From Lysobacterales bacterium (GTDB taxonomy: Bacteria; Pseudomonadota; Gammaproteobacteria; Xanthomonadales; Marinicellaceae), in NCBI GenBank assembly GCA_026982315.1, contig JALSHI010000014.1, positions 1-64,000 of the forward strand: a stretch of DNA of 64,000 nucleotides. Direction: 5' to 3'. Position numbers and translations under genes: made by a program. The notes beneath the pieces were generated by a model. It was not told the origin of the DNA. It saw only the letters and a program-made list of their open reading frames with translations, and searched no databases. This document shows, piece after piece, positions 63,710 through 64,000 of the stretch. How positions within the stretch are numbered: position 1 is the first letter of the stretch; every line of letters begins with the position of its first letter.

Positions 63710-64000
63710 TCAACCTTTATTACCAAAAGGCCAGACAATCGCCTTGAAAGTCATGGCCGGGTCGCGCAGTGTGAGTGTGAGCTTGCCCGTTTTCAGATAG
63801 GGGTGTTGCGGGTAGTTCAACGCCAAGACCTTGCGGGCATCTGCAGCCAGCTCCGGCTCATCCATGTGCCCGTACGCCTCTGCCAGAATGGCCAGCGCAT
63901 CACCCACAGCCGGGGTGCCCTGAAAAGCCTCTATCACAAACTTGGCGCGATTGGCTGCCCCCACCCAGGCGCCACGGCGCAGGTAATACCGGGCCACCCG
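63710..64000 (-). CDS. bamD: Outer-membrane assembly lipoprotein BamD, C-terminal part
   Basis: The frame runs in from the right edge and stops at 63710. The visible 97 or so residues match the C-terminus of BamD/YfiO: VARYYLRRGAWVGAANRAKFV (position shown in part), GTPAVGDALAILAEAYGHM and LAADARKVLALNYPQHPYL, two TPR repeats and a tail. BamD is the essential lipoprotein that binds BamA. The N-terminal part is outside the window. Confidence 0.9.
   Translation of the reverse strand, partial: RVARYYLRRGAWVGAANRAKFVIEAFQGTPAVGDALAILAEAYGHMDEPELAADARKVLALNYPQHPYLKTGKLTLTLRDPAMTFKAIVWPFGNKG

Overview
The window is about 64 kb of a gammaproteobacterial chromosome. The evidence is the gene order: ftsK-lolA-rarA, mreBCD-mrdAB-mltB-rlpA-dacA-ybeD-lipB-lipA, a cytochrome c4 gene beside engB, gatCAB, and an Mla-type MCE operon. 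Genes are dense, many overlap by the ATGA type, and GC content is moderate. The genus cannot be read from the sequence. Nearly all of it is core genome; the accessory material is at the left edge and in short pieces further in. No CRISPR array, intact insertion sequence, prophage or rRNA was seen.

Left edge (1-1907): the end of an unrecognised gene, a Roadblock/LC7 protein, a stand-alone protoglobin, a broken small gene and tRNA-Arg(CCT). Then 2.0-4.0 kb carries a membrane protein, a DUF1931 histone-fold protein and an HdeD-family protein. 4.0-10.0 kb is crcB, rarA, lolA, ftsK and alanine dehydrogenase on the minus strand. 10-25 kb holds a DsbA-like lipoprotein, cytochrome c4, engB, an unknown 401-residue protein, uvrD, a DUF1501/DUF1800 pair, a GhrA-type reductase, rppH, a PfkB kinase and gatBAC.

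25.4-36.2 kb is the rod-shape and cell-wall block (mreB, mreC, mreD, PBP2, RodA, MltB, RlpA, DacA) running into ybeD, lipB and lipA. 36.2-41.3 kb has YceI, cytochrome b561, a fructosamine kinase, an M23 peptidase, an unknown gene, and CbpM with CbpA. 41.4-47.0 kb is a tightly overlapping seven-gene unit: STAS protein, MlaE permease, MlaF ATPase, MlaD/MCE protein, auxiliary lipoprotein, a HolD (psi)-like protein and an Omp85-family outer-membrane barrel. It looks like a lipid-trafficking system that carries its own outer-membrane component, and it is the most interesting cluster here.

47.1-64 kb: an SDR dehydratase/reductase; a BigR/SqrR-type ArsR regulator with a rhodanese and a secreted hydrolase fused to an NTF2-like domain, preceded by a palindromic operator; proA-proB with ProB lacking PUA; a TPR-GGDEF protein; DUF1801, Rieske and hemE; an AhpD-like protein and a secreted beta-propeller protein; an orphan MerR-type promoter driving a small Cys-rich protein; a prolyl oligopeptidase; a CDF metal exporter; MarC; and the C-terminal part of bamD cut by the window edge.
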